From contig NZ_CP107853.1 of assembly GCF_036013525.1 (NCBI RefSeq), positions 2,170,001 through 2,234,000 of the forward strand: a stretch of 64,000 nucleotides of DNA. The letters are read 5' to 3'. Below are positions 16,547 through 25,300 of the stretch, piece by piece. Both the position numbers and the translations under genes were made by a program. How positions within the stretch are numbered: the stretch's first letter is position 1; the number at the start of each line of letters is the position of its first letter. The DNA comes from Nonomuraea sp. NBC_00507 (GTDB lineage Bacteria > Actinomycetota > Actinomycetes > Streptosporangiales > Streptosporangiaceae). The notes under the pieces are model-generated. The model was not told where the DNA came from. It ran no database searches and worked only from the letters and a program-made list of their open reading frames with translations.

Positions 16547-17534
16547 TGACGAGGGCCGTGGGCAACTCCGTGCGGGTCGCGGGCGCGCCGGACAGCAGCG
16601 CGGTCAGGGCGGCGGAGCCCAGCTCGGGCCACGGCTGGCGGACGGTCGTCAGCGCCGGTGAGACATGCTCGGCCGCCCACGAGTCGTCGTAGCCGACCAC
16701 GCTCACGTCGTCGGGCACATGGAGCCCATGCTCGCCGAGGGCCTGGTAGACCCCGACGGCCATCGAGTCGGAGCAGGCGAAGACGGCGGTCGGCGGCTCG
16801 GGGAGCGTGGCGAGCAGTTCCTTGGTGGCCCGCGAGGCACTCTCGGTCTGGAAATATCCGCACACCTCCCACCGCGGGTCCACCCGTAGCCCGGCCGCGG
16901 CCATGGCCTCGCGGTAGCCGGCCAGCCGCTCGGCCGCGCATGGCACCCCCGGGCGGCCGGTGACGATGGCGATGCGCTCGTGTCCGAGGTTGATCAGGTG
17001 CTCGGTGGCGGTCCTGGCGCCGGCCCGGTTGGCCGAGACGACGACCGGCACCCCGGGCGAGGGCTTGCGCCGGGGGTCCACGATCACCGCCGGGATTCCG
17101 CGGTCGGCGAGCCACGTCCGCTGCGTGGCGGTCGGCGACGTGCGCACCAGCAGCACGCCCGCGCTGTCGCGGGCACTGATCCGGTCCAGCCAGGCAGGCG
17201 GCGGCTGGCCGTTCTTGGTGCGGTCGACCACCGCGGAGACCACCAGGTCCACGCCCAGCCGCCAGGCCGCGTCCTCGACGCCGCCGAGGATCGCCAGCGC
17301 GTACACCGAGTCCAGGCCCTGCAGCATGACGTCGACCAGGCTGCCGCGCGCCGGCTTGACGCGCTGTCTGGGGTAGCCGCGCCGCTCCAGCACCTCGGCG
17401 ATCAGGCGGCGGGTGTGGGGGGAGACGTCGGATCTGCCGTTGAGCGCTTTGGAAACGGTTGCGACGGACACGCCGGCCTCACGGGCGATCACCGCTAGCT
17501 TGGGAAGCGGCTGGGGCTGGTCGTCGGCGGTCAT
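16512..17534 (-). CDS. LacI-family transcriptional regulator of the sugar operon
   Basis: I start at ATG 17534 (MTADDQPQPLPKLAVIAREA), where GGAGG lies about 11 nt upstream. The 340-aa protein has the LacI helix-turn-helix AREAGVSVATVSKALNGRSD with the VATVSKAL hinge-side motif. A periplasmic-binding-like sensor domain follows (DSVYALAILGGVEDAAWRLG; TEHLINLGHERIAIVTGRPG; VVGYDDSWAAEHVSPALTTV). It is divergent from a sugar ABC/GH43 operon, with a LacI-type operator in between. It probably represses that operon until an arabino- or xylo-oligosaccharide binds. Confidence 0.93.
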   Translation of the reverse strand: MTADDQPQPLPKLAVIAREAGVSVATVSKALNGRSDVSPHTRRLIAEVLERRGYPRQRVKPARGSLVDVMLQGLDSVYALAILGGVEDAAWRLGVDLVVSAVVDRTKNGQPPPAWLDRISARDSAGVLLVRTSPTATQRTWLADRGIPAVIVDPRRKPSPGVPVVVSANRAGARTATEHLINLGHERIAIVTGRPGVPCAAERLAGYREAMAAAGLRVDPRWEVCGYFQTESASRATKELLATLPEPPTAVFACSDSMAVGVYQALGEHGLHVPDDVSVVGYDDSWAAEHVSPALTTVRQPWPELGSAALTALLSGAPATRTELPTALVIRSSTGGSPRV

Positions 17535-17673
17535 GTCCCCACTTTCCTCCGCGTGCCGGGTAAAAGGCCAGGCCATGAGACCGAAAATTTCGAGATTTCG
17601 GCATTTGCCCTGATGGTGGCGCCGGCGCGCTCCCGCGCCATTGACGTTGCCGTCGTGCTACCGCAACGTTTCC

Positions 17674-17687
17674 TGCAACCGATTGCA
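17674..17687. promoter_or_regulatory. LacI-type operator before the sugar-uptake operon
   Basis: TGCAACCGATTGCA is a CG-centred 14-mer with matching TGCAA/TTGCA arms, the form typical of LacI-family operators. It lies 27-40 bp before the first permease start and 140 bp from the LacI start, so the adjacent LacI protein is the natural reader. AACGTT at 17665-17670 is a possible second half-site. Confidence 0.65.
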
Positions 17688-17713
17688 CCCCTGCCCCGAA
17701 GGAGTCGTGCACG

Positions 17714-18601
17714 TTGGCGCCACCACGCCGAGCGGGACCTTGGACACCATATGTGCTGATCGCGCCGTCGTTGATCGCGATGCTCGGGTTCCTCGTCTAC
17801 CCGATGGGCAGCGTGCTGTACTACAGCCTCCAGCACTACAACGTGACCAAACCCTGGGACAACGGCTTCGCCGGGCTGGAGAACTTCCGCACGCTGCTGT
17901 TCGAGGACCCGATCTTCTGGCAGAGCCTCGGCTTCAGCGTCAAGTGGGTGGTCGTCGAGGTCGTGCTGCAGTTGCTGCTCGGGCTCGCGCTCGCACTGAT
18001 CGTCAACGAGAGCTTCGTCGGCCGGGCGTTGTCACGGGCGCTGGTCTTCTCCCCGTGGGCGGTCTCCGGGGTGCTGACCACCGCGATCTGGGTGCTGCTG
18101 TACAACCCGTTCACCGGGATGTCGCGCTATCTGGCGGACATGGGGTTGATGGAGTATGGAGCGGCCCCGCTGGCGAACCCGGACACCGTGTTCTGGGCGG
18201 CCGTGCTGGCCGAGCTGTGGCGCGGGGTGCCGTTCTTCGCCATCCTGCTCCTGGCCGACCTGCAGTCGGTGTCGAAGGACCTGTACGAGGCCGCCGCCGT
18301 GGACGGCGCGAGCCGCATGCGCCGATTCCTGCACATCACGCTGCCGCATCTGCGGGACGCGATCATCCTGTCCACGCTGCTGCGCTCGGTGTGGGAGTTC
18401 AACAACGTCGACCTGCTCTACACGCTGACCGGCGGCGGTCCCGCGCACCAGACCACCACACTGCCGCTGTACGTCGCCCAGCAGGCCGCCCAGTCGCACA
18501 ACTTCGGTTACGCGACCGCGTTGACCACGGTGGCGTTCCTGATCCTGACCTTCTTCTCCATCGCCTACCTGCGGCTGAGCAAGTTCGGAGCCAAGTCATG
18601 A
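17714..18601 (+). CDS. Sugar ABC transporter permease (MalF/UgpA-like)
   Basis: A TTG start at 17714 is supported by AAGGAG ending at 17704. The 295-aa protein has six hydrophobic segments, starting VLIAPSLIAMLGFLVYP. It has the permease EAA loop DLYEAAAVDGASRMRRFLHI, with EAAAVDG-x(9)-I-x-LP. Such permeases import oligosaccharides with a lipoprotein receptor and, in actinomycetes, a shared MsiK-type ATPase. No ATPase gene is present here, which fits that shared-ATPase arrangement. It overlaps the next permease by ATGA. Confidence 0.93.
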   Translation: MAPPRRAGPWTPYVLIAPSLIAMLGFLVYPMGSVLYYSLQHYNVTKPWDNGFAGLENFRTLLFEDPIFWQSLGFSVKWVVVEVVLQLLLGLALALIVNESFVGRALSRALVFSPWAVSGVLTTAIWVLLYNPFTGMSRYLADMGLMEYGAAPLANPDTVFWAAVLAELWRGVPFFAILLLADLQSVSKDLYEAAAVDGASRMRRFLHITLPHLRDAIILSTLLRSVWEFNNVDLLYTLTGGGPAHQTTTLPLYVAQQAAQSHNFGYATALTTVAFLILTFFSIAYLRLSKFGAKS

Positions 18602-19407
18602 GGGGGGCGCGCCGCTGGCAGATCTACGTCCCGCTGGGCCTGTACCTGCTGTTCACGCTGGTGCCCTTCTACTGGATGCTGGTCTTCGCGTTCCGGCCGA
18701 GGGGATCCACGTCGATCCTCCCGTGGCCGATCACGTTCGAGCACTTCGACACGGTCTGGAATGGGATGGGGTTCGCCGTCTTCTTCCAGAACAGCCTGCT
18801 CGTCGGCCTCGCCTCGCTGGTCGCCACCACGGTCGTCGCCCTGGCCGGCGGGTACGCCCTGGCCCGTTACAACTTCCGCGGCAAGGCCGCGTTCATGGTG
18901 GGGATGCTCTGCACGCAGTTCATCCCGGGCGCCCTGATGATCATCCCGCTGTTCGAGATCTTCCGCACGCTGTCGCTGACCAACTCGCTGTGGAGTCTGG
19001 TCATCGCGGAGACGGTCTTCCAGCTGCCGCTCTCGCTGATCCTCATCAGCGGCTTCATCAGGAACATCCCGTACGAGCTCGAGCAGGCGGCCTGGGTGGA
19101 CGGCTGCTCGCGGCTGCGGGGTTTCCTCGCCGTCGTGCTGCCGCTGCTGCGCCCGGCGCTGGTGGCGGTGGGTTCGTTCGCCTTCATCCACAGCTGGAAC
19201 AACTTCCTTTTCGCCCTCATGTTCATCAACGACCAGGAGAAATTCACCGTGCCCGTGGGCTTGGCCTACAACCTCGGCGAGAACAGCGTCGACTTCGGCG
19301 CTCTGGCGGCCGGCGGCGTCGTCGCCGCGTTGCCCGTCGTGATCGTCTTCGCCTTCATCCAGCGTTACCTCGTCCAGGGAATGTCGGCCGGGGCGGTGAA
19401 GGGATGA
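18598..19407 (+). CDS. Sugar ABC transporter permease (MalG/UgpE-like)
   Basis: ATG 18598 overlaps the previous stop. The 269-aa protein has six hydrophobic segments from YVPLGLYLLFTLVPFYWMLV onward. The EAA loop is PYELEQAAWVDGCSRLRGFL, with EQAAWVDG and then VVLPLLRPAL. It pairs with the upstream permease to form the channel. The frame stays open upstream of this ATG, but the overlapping start and typical MalG N-terminus place the true beginning here. Confidence 0.93.
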   Translation: MRGARRWQIYVPLGLYLLFTLVPFYWMLVFAFRPRGSTSILPWPITFEHFDTVWNGMGFAVFFQNSLLVGLASLVATTVVALAGGYALARYNFRGKAAFMVGMLCTQFIPGALMIIPLFEIFRTLSLTNSLWSLVIAETVFQLPLSLILISGFIRNIPYELEQAAWVDGCSRLRGFLAVVLPLLRPALVAVGSFAFIHSWNNFLFALMFINDQEKFTVPVGLAYNLGENSVDFGALAAGGVVAALPVVIVFAFIQRYLVQGMSAGAVKG

Positions 19408-20840
19408 CCGGTGACGAGATGACGGGGACCTACCGCAACCCGGTGCTGAACGCCGACTGGTCCGACCCGGACGTGATCCGGGTGGGGGAGGACTTCTACC
19501 TGACGGTCTCGACCTTCACCAAGGTGCCGGGGCTGCCGATCCTGCACTCGCGTGACCTGGTCAACTGGACGATCATCGGGCACGCGGTGACCAGCGGCTA
19601 CGACGACGTGCGGCCCGGCTGCGGGGTGTGGGCGCCGTCGCTGCGGCACCACGACGGCCGGTTCTGGATCTTCTACGGCGACCCGGACGTGGGCATCTGC
19701 CAGGTCAGCGCCGAGGACCCGCGCGGCCCGTGGAACGAGCCGCACGTCGTCAAGCCCGGGCTCGGGCTGATCGACCCGTGCCCGTTGTGGGACGACGACG
19801 GGCAGGCGTACGTGGTGCACGGCTGGGCCAGGAGCCGCGCCGGGATCAACAACCGGCTCACCCTGCACCGCATGTCGCCCGACGCCCGCACCGTGCTGGA
19901 CGACGGCACGCTGATCATCGACGCCGACCTGCTGCCGGGCTACCGCACGCTGGAGGGCCCCAAGCTGTACAAACGTGACGGCGTCTACTGGATCTTCGCG
20001 CCGGCGGGCGGCGTGGAGAACGGCTGGCAGTCGGTGTTCCGCGCCGAGTCGATCTTCGGCCCGTACGAGGACCGCATCGTGCTGCGGCAGGGCGGCACCG
20101 ACATCAACGGCCCGCACCAGGGTGGCTGGGTGGACACCCCGACCGGCGAGCACTGGTTCATGCACTTCCAGGACCGCGGCCCCTACGGCCGGGTCGTCCA
20201 CCTGCAGCCCATGGCGTGGAACGACGGCTGGCCGGTCATGGGCGCCGACGGCGAGCCGGTGCCGGGCGCGCCCATGCCGGTCCCCGGCGGCACCCCCAGC
20301 AGGCCCGCCACCTCCGACGACTTCTCCGGACCCGAGCTGGGGCTGCAGTGGAGCTGGCAGGCCAACCCCGATCCGTCCTGGTGGGAGCTGCGCGACGGCA
20401 CGCTGCGCCTGACCTGCGTGCCCGGACCGGACGACCTCAGGCAGCGCCCGTCGGTGCTCGGGCAGCGGCTGCCCGGCGACCCCTGCACGGTCACCACCAC
20501 CGTGACTCTCGAAGGCGAGGGCCGTGCGGGCCTGGCCGTGGTCGGCGACACCTATGCCTGCGTCGCGCTGGAGAGCACCCCGGACGGCGCCCGTCTGGTC
20601 TGCGGGGATGCCGAGCCCGTGCCCGTCGAGGCGGGCGCGCCCATCACCATCGGCGCGCGGATCGGGGAAGGCGCCCTCGTCACGTTCCTGGCCGACACCG
20701 GGGACGGCCCGCGCAAGGTCGGCGAGCCCTTCCAGGCCACGCAGGGCCGGTGGGTCGGCGCCGTCATCGGACTGTTCGCCGCGGGCAGCGGGACCGGCCA
20801 GGCGATCTTCGACGCGTTCACCGTGGACATCGAAAGGTAG
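19404..20840 (+). CDS. Glycoside hydrolase family 43 (beta-xylosidase/arabinofuranosidase type)
   Basis: The 478-aa enzyme begins right after the permease (ATGA overlap). The three GH43 acids are visible: Asp21 in NADWSDPDVIRVG (general base), Asp124 in LIDPCPLWDDDGQAY (pKa modulator) and Glu184 in TLEGPKLYKRDG (general acid). The five-bladed propeller covers about residues 10-300, and a C-terminal beta-sandwich from about 310 matches the XynB-like two-domain members. There is no signal peptide, so it acts in the cytosol on oligosaccharides brought in by the ABC transporter. Likely products are xylose or arabinose. Confidence 0.92.
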   Translation: MTGDEMTGTYRNPVLNADWSDPDVIRVGEDFYLTVSTFTKVPGLPILHSRDLVNWTIIGHAVTSGYDDVRPGCGVWAPSLRHHDGRFWIFYGDPDVGICQVSAEDPRGPWNEPHVVKPGLGLIDPCPLWDDDGQAYVVHGWARSRAGINNRLTLHRMSPDARTVLDDGTLIIDADLLPGYRTLEGPKLYKRDGVYWIFAPAGGVENGWQSVFRAESIFGPYEDRIVLRQGGTDINGPHQGGWVDTPTGEHWFMHFQDRGPYGRVVHLQPMAWNDGWPVMGADGEPVPGAPMPVPGGTPSRPATSDDFSGPELGLQWSWQANPDPSWWELRDGTLRLTCVPGPDDLRQRPSVLGQRLPGDPCTVTTTVTLEGEGRAGLAVVGDTYACVALESTPDGARLVCGDAEPVPVEAGAPITIGARIGEGALVTFLADTGDGPRKVGEPFQATQGRWVGAVIGLFAAGSGTGQAIFDAFTVDIER

Positions 20841-20846
20841 GAGCCA

Positions 20847-22142
20847 ATGAGACGACGTGTGGTGCCGGGCGCGTTCCTGGCCGTAGCCGTGCTGGCCGCG
20901 CTGGCCGGATGCGGCTCGGACGCGGGCTCAGGCGGCAAGACCGAGATCACCTTCTGGGACACCAACGCCGGGCCGTCCCGTACGCCGATCTGGCAGCACG
21001 CGATCGCCGAGTTCGAGAAGGCCAACCCGACCATCAAGGTCAAATACGTGGGCGTCCCCATCGCCCAGGCGCCGCAGAAGCTCGACACGGCCATCGCCGG
21101 CGGCGGCGTGCCGGACGTGGCCGACATCTCCACCTCAGGGCTGGGCAACCTCGTCGCGCAGAAGGCGCTCGAACCGGTGGACCAGCGCATCGCCGCGAAT
21201 CCCGCCTTGAACGGCAAGTTCAACGAGGCGCTGCTGACCACCGTCAAGAACGTGGTGCCGGACGGGAAGACCTACATCTACCCGCTGTCCACGAACGCGG
21301 GCGCGTTCTGGTACCGCAAGGACTGGTTCAAGGAAGCCGGGCTGGAGCCGCCGAAGACGTGGAGCGAGTTCTTCACGGCGGTGGACAAGCTGACCAACGC
21401 GAAGGAGAACCGGTTCGGCTTCACCATCCGCGGCGGCGCCGGCTCGATCGCCCAGATGCTGGAGGTCGTCTACGGTCAGTCCGGCGTCACGGAGTTCTTC
21501 GACGCCGCGGGCAAGTCCACGATCAACGACCCGCGCAATGTGACGGCGCTGGAGAGGTACGCCGGTCTCTACAAGAAGAACACGCCCGAGGGCGACCTGC
21601 AGAACGACTACGTCAAGATGGTCGCCCAGTTCGACACGGCGGGCAGCATCGCCGTCATGCAGCACAACCTGGGCTCCTATCAGGACCACATGAAGGCCCT
21701 GGGAGCCGAGAAGGTGGCCTCGTTCTCGGTGCCGAAGTCCGACTCCGGCACCCAGGCCGTGCTGTCCAACCCCGTCGGCGGCGTCGGCGTCTTCGCGGCG
21801 GGCGAGAACAAGGACGCGGCGTTCAAGCTCGCCGAGTTCCTCACTTCGAAGGACATGGGCGGCTACATCGCGGAGAAGACCGGTGTCATCCCGGCCAACA
21901 CCGAGGCGCAGAGCAACCAGGCCCCGCACATCGTCGAGGCACAGCGGGTGATGAACGACCCGGCCACCAAGGTCGTGCAGATGCCCTACCACCTGCCGGA
22001 GTTCAACGAGATCACCAAGACCTGGGCGGAGCCGCTGTTCCAGAAGGTGCTGCTCGGCGAGCTGAGCGCCAAGGACTTCCTGGACCAGTTCGCGGCGAAG
22101 CTGACCGAGGCACAGGCCGGATACAAGGAGCGGCACGGCTGA
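20847..22142 (+). CDS. Sugar ABC transporter substrate-binding lipoprotein
   Basis: The 431-aa protein has a lipoprotein signal (MRRRVVPGAFLAVAVLAALA, then GCG) with the lipobox Cys at residue 22. The mature part is a family-1 solute-binding protein: EITFWDTNAGPSRTPIWQHA, PDVADISTSGLGNLVAQKAL, YPLSTNAGAFWYRKDWFKEA and LSNPVGGVGVFAAGENKDAA. It lies 6 nt after the GH43 stop. The receptor gene is last in this operon, while many actinomycete sugar operons place it first. Confidence 0.93.
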   Translation: MRRRVVPGAFLAVAVLAALAGCGSDAGSGGKTEITFWDTNAGPSRTPIWQHAIAEFEKANPTIKVKYVGVPIAQAPQKLDTAIAGGGVPDVADISTSGLGNLVAQKALEPVDQRIAANPALNGKFNEALLTTVKNVVPDGKTYIYPLSTNAGAFWYRKDWFKEAGLEPPKTWSEFFTAVDKLTNAKENRFGFTIRGGAGSIAQMLEVVYGQSGVTEFFDAAGKSTINDPRNVTALERYAGLYKKNTPEGDLQNDYVKMVAQFDTAGSIAVMQHNLGSYQDHMKALGAEKVASFSVPKSDSGTQAVLSNPVGGVGVFAAGENKDAAFKLAEFLTSKDMGGYIAEKTGVIPANTEAQSNQAPHIVEAQRVMNDPATKVVQMPYHLPEFNEITKTWAEPLFQKVLLGELSAKDFLDQFAAKLTEAQAGYKERHG

Positions 22143-22160
22143 CGTAGAAGGACAACCGGT

Positions 22161-22191
22161 GTGGGCCGGATAGGACCTTTACCTGGCCCAC
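22161..22191 (+). terminator. Hairpin after the sugar operon
   Basis: GTGGGCC (22161-22167) and GGCCCAC (22185-22191) flank a 17-nt loop, 18 nt after the receptor stop. There is no U-tract, so it may be a weak or factor-aided terminator. The rest of 22192-22306 must hold the promoter of the next gene, but I see no clear boxes. Confidence 0.4.
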
Positions 22192-22306
22192 CGTCCAACC
22201 CCAGCGTATTCATGCCGACACGCACAGTTACTATGTGTCACGTTCGTGCATGTACGCATCGTGCGGGCGCGTCCCAAAAGGAGCGGCCCGTACCCGGGGG
22301 GATGAA

Positions 22307-23722
22307 ATGAACGACGACGACACTACGGCTGACAGGGCAGACATCGCAGAGGAAATCGGCATCGAGGCCGAGGAGCCGCTGCTGCACGCGCAGGACGACC
22401 CGGTGGCCGCTGCGGCGGTCGACTTGGCCGTGGAGATCGAGCTGTTGGAGAAGGACGACCTCGCGGACCGTGCGGCCGCCGAGGCCGAATGGCTGGCGGC
22501 CAAGGGGGAGAGCGAACGCCAGATCGCCGAGCTGGATCTCAAGGACCAGGACCGCATCCGCCGGGTGCAGAGCGAGCTGCGTGCCCTCGGCGCCGACGTC
22601 TGGCCGGTCGCCAGATGGTGGGGCTTCGAGATCAGCCTCAACGAGAACGGCGGGGTGCGCGCCGCCGAGATCTCGAAGGCGATCGGTGAGCTCGCGGGCA
22701 TCGTGCTCGGCGGCTGGCTCGCGCCGATCGTCGAGCGGTCGGTCAAGGGCAAGGCCGACTGGATCACCTCGATTGCCCGGCCGTACGGCGTCAAGCTGGT
22801 CTCGTCCTGGACCACGCCCGCCGCGCTCATCCCGGTCCGCGTGGGTGGCGCGCCCGACGGCGACGCCCGGCTGTGGTGGGCGGTCTATGAGCCCGGCGAG
22901 GGGTGGAGCGACGACCAGCGGTTCGTCGATCATTTCACGGCCTCGGGACCGGCCGTCGCCGAGTTCAAGGACCGGCTGTACGTCGCCCACCGCGGCAACG
23001 ACGGCGACTCCGCCCTGTGGTGGACGGCCTATGACGCGGAGCAGGGGTGGAGTGAGGACCAGCGCTTCCCCAAGCACTTCAGCGCGAGTGCGCCGGCGTT
23101 GGCGGCGTACGACGGGCAGCTTTACTGTGTGCACCGGGGCGGCGGCGACGACAATCTTTGGTGGACACGGTGGGACGGCTCCAAGTGGAGCCAGGACGTC
23201 AAGCTGCCCAAGCACTTCAGCGCGAGCGCGCCGGCGTTGGCGGCGTACGACGGGCAGCTCTACTGCGTGCACCGGGGCGGCGACGACGACAACCTTTGGT
23301 GGACCGTCTGGGACGGCGCCAAGTGGAGCGCCGACCAGCGTTTGTCCGGCCACGCCAGCCGGTCCAACCCGGCGCTGGCGGCGTACAGGGGCCACCTCTA
23401 CTGTGTGCACCGCGGCGCGGGCGAGGACACGTCTCTGTGGTGGACCCGCTGGGACGGCTCGAGCTGGAGCGCCGACCAGCGGCTGCCCGGCCATTTCGCC
23501 GCCGAGGGCCCGGCTTTGACCGTCTACAAGGACCGGCTCTACGTCGTGCACCGCGGCGCGTCGGACCAGAGCCTGTGGTGGGCCTCCTTCGACGGCTCCA
23601 GCTGGAGCCCCGATGAGCGGCTGTCCGCGCACCACAGCGCCGAGGCGCCGGCCGCCATCGCCTTCCGCGACAAGAACGCCACCCGCGACCAGCTCCTGGT
23701 CGTGCACCGAGGCAACCGCTGA
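22307..23722 (+). CDS. Six-repeat WDG propeller-like protein with a charged helical N-terminus
   Basis: ATG 22307 follows a GGGGGG run. The 471-aa protein has a charged N-terminal helix region (residues 1-110, rich in Glu/Asp/Ala, e.g. EIELLEKDDLADRAAAEAEW) and a short possibly amphipathic segment around ELAGIVLGGWLAPIVE. From about residue 185, six repeats of about 46 residues follow. Each has LWWTRWDGSKWSxDxRL, then an H-F-S-A-x-x-P-A-L-A-A-Y-x-x-x-L-Y segment, and ends in VHRG. Repeats 2 and 3 are nearly identical in DNA as well (offset 138 nt). The pattern resembles lectin-type beta-propellers. No signal peptide is seen. The function is unknown; carbohydrate binding is an inference. Confidence 0.8.
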   Translation: MNDDDTTADRADIAEEIGIEAEEPLLHAQDDPVAAAAVDLAVEIELLEKDDLADRAAAEAEWLAAKGESERQIAELDLKDQDRIRRVQSELRALGADVWPVARWWGFEISLNENGGVRAAEISKAIGELAGIVLGGWLAPIVERSVKGKADWITSIARPYGVKLVSSWTTPAALIPVRVGGAPDGDARLWWAVYEPGEGWSDDQRFVDHFTASGPAVAEFKDRLYVAHRGNDGDSALWWTAYDAEQGWSEDQRFPKHFSASAPALAAYDGQLYCVHRGGGDDNLWWTRWDGSKWSQDVKLPKHFSASAPALAAYDGQLYCVHRGGDDDNLWWTVWDGAKWSADQRLSGHASRSNPALAAYRGHLYCVHRGAGEDTSLWWTRWDGSSWSADQRLPGHFAAEGPALTVYKDRLYVVHRGASDQSLWWASFDGSSWSPDERLSAHHSAEAPAAIAFRDKNATRDQLLVVHRGNR

Positions 23723-23728
23723 GGCGCC

Positions 23729-23756
23729 GGGTGCCGGCTCCGCCGAGCCGGCACCC
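23729..23756. terminator. Bidirectional hairpin between convergent genes
   Basis: GGGTGCCGGCTC, a CGCC loop and GAGCCGGCACCC form a perfect 12-bp stem between the propeller gene stop (23722) and the hydrolase stop (23770, minus strand). No long U-tract is present on either side. Confidence 0.6.
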
Positions 23757-23769
23757 CCTCAGGGGTCGC

Positions 23770-25110
23770 TCACCAGCCGGCCAGCTGCGCCACGAACCAC
23801 TCGACCAGCGCCTTGGAGACCGCGCCGTGGGGGTGGTTGCCGGTGTCGCAGCAGAACGTGTCGAGGAACGTGTCGTCCTTGGACAGCTCCCGCAGGTCGG
23901 TGTAGAGGTCGGCCTGCCAGTGGCGCGGATCCCTGGCCAGCGCGACCGCGCTGACCGACGGGACGAAACAGGTGCCGCGGAAGCGGTCCTGGACGGGCAG
24001 CCCCATCGCGTCGGCGACCCGCCCGAACGCGTCCAGAGTCCCGCCGGGCGCCCCGTCGAACGCGGCCACGTGCGAGGTCGCGCTCGTCCACACCGGCTCG
24101 CCGAAGCCGATCGCGCCGACGTTCCGCAGCTCGCCCATGTCGGGTTGGATCCTGGCGACCATTCGCAGCGGCCCTTCGCCCAGGTCGAGAACGGGCGTGC
24201 CGGGCTTCAGATGCGGTCCGCTGCCGTCGCCGGTCCCGTTGGCCAGGCCCAGCTTGTACGGCCGCATCGGGAACCACCCGATTCTGCGGAGATCGTCCAG
24301 GAACTCCTTCCGTAGCGGACTGGCGGTCACCTGGCCCGAGTAGCTCGCGCTCTCGGCCCAGGCCCACAGCAGCTGCTGCGCCGCCGGGCTGCGGATCAGC
24401 TCGGCCTGCCCGGCCCCGTCGTGCCGCGGCTGCAGCGACTCGTGCAGGTAGGCCAGTTGCTGGAGCACCAGCGGGATCCAGGCGCCGAGGTGCGGGGTGT
24501 CGTAGGAGAAGTACTTGTCGGTCTGGTGGTCGATCCGCTCGCTCTCCATGCGGGCCAGCGCGTAGCGGGTGACCAGGCCGCCCATGCTGGCCCCGCCGAC
24601 CACGAGCGGGGTGTCGCCCTGCCGCTCGGCCAGTGCCCGCAGAACGCAGGCGACCGCCACGCCCGCGTTGGCCTGCATGTAGGTCTGCCGCTGGTCGAAG
24701 CCCAGCAACACGACGTCGATGCCCAGCGTCCGCAGCTGGTCGAGGAGGCCGGGGACACCCTTCTCGTACGGGGCGTTGAAGTGCCGCCACATCGCGTTCA
24801 AGTCGCTGGGCCCGTAGTTGAAGCCGTCGGCGAAGATCAGCGGCCGGGCCAGCGCGGAGTGCGCCTCTGCCAGGTAGACGTGGGCCCGGCCGGTCGCGAT
24901 GTGCCCCCGATGCGGCTTGTCGCCCACGAGCTCCCACACGAAGTCGGGCCTGGCCGCCTCGCCCGCGCCGGAGCTCGGCGCCGGCGGGGTGGCGAACCAC
25001 ACCCCCGGGTCGCCGAGCGCGCTCGCCACCCGCTGGACCTGCTCCGGGGTCAGGCTGCCCTCGATGGTCCTGGCGTTGATCTCGACGTCGATCCTGGGTT
25101 CCTCTGCCAT
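23770..25110 (-). CDS. Lipase-like alpha/beta hydrolase
   Basis: The 446-aa protein begins MAEEPRIDVEINARTIEGSL. The hydrolase fold is supported by ARPLIFADGFNYGPSDLNAM (strand and oxyanion region), the nucleophile elbow GGASMGGLVTRYALARME (GxSxG, with TPLVVGGASMGG), and PHLGAWIPLVLQQLAYLHES. A catalytic His may lie in GNHPHGAVSKALVEWF near the C-terminus. There is no signal peptide, so it is cytosolic or exported without one. The substrate is unknown. Its Shine-Dalgarno GGGAGGGG lies inside one arm of a 16-bp inverted repeat. Confidence 0.75.
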   Translation of the reverse strand: MAEEPRIDVEINARTIEGSLTPEQVQRVASALGDPGVWFATPPAPSSGAGEAARPDFVWELVGDKPHRGHIATGRAHVYLAEAHSALARPLIFADGFNYGPSDLNAMWRHFNAPYEKGVPGLLDQLRTLGIDVVLLGFDQRQTYMQANAGVAVACVLRALAERQGDTPLVVGGASMGGLVTRYALARMESERIDHQTDKYFSYDTPHLGAWIPLVLQQLAYLHESLQPRHDGAGQAELIRSPAAQQLLWAWAESASYSGQVTASPLRKEFLDDLRRIGWFPMRPYKLGLANGTGDGSGPHLKPGTPVLDLGEGPLRMVARIQPDMGELRNVGAIGFGEPVWTSATSHVAAFDGAPGGTLDAFGRVADAMGLPVQDRFRGTCFVPSVSAVALARDPRHWQADLYTDLRELSKDDTFLDTFCCDTGNHPHGAVSKALVEWFVAQLAGW

Positions 25111-25117
25111 GGTGGAT

Positions 25118-25176
25118 CCCCTCCCACCTGCTCAATGACGTGTGATCACTCACAGTAATCGAGCAGGTGGGAGGGG
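25118..25176 (-). promoter_or_regulatory. 5'-UTR stem-loop that includes the hydrolase Shine-Dalgarno
   Basis: CCCCTCCCACCTGCTC (25118-25133) and its exact complement GAGCAGGTGGGAGGGG (25161-25176) form a 16-bp stem with a 27-nt loop. On the minus strand, the 3' arm GAGCAGGTGGGAGGGG ends 7 nt before the hydrolase ATG and contains its ribosome-binding site. If transcription starts upstream of 25176, this helix would hide the Shine-Dalgarno. The loop contains GTGATCAC, a small palindrome. A protein operator at the DNA level is the alternative. Confidence 0.55.
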
Positions 25177-25300
25177 TGGCGGCGGCCGGGGCCCCGGCGC
25201 GTCACGCAGCTCACCGCGTTCCACGGATCGAGGTGGCAGAGATCCCTTCGGGCGTGCTCGCATGGATGTGAATCAGTGGGTGCTCTCCGCCGTCGGGTAA

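Noticed and set aside
17641-18597. N-terminal extension of the second sugar permease through the first permease gene
   Set aside because: The frame is open only because of base composition; the ATGA overlap at 18598 and the MalG-like N-terminus define the start.
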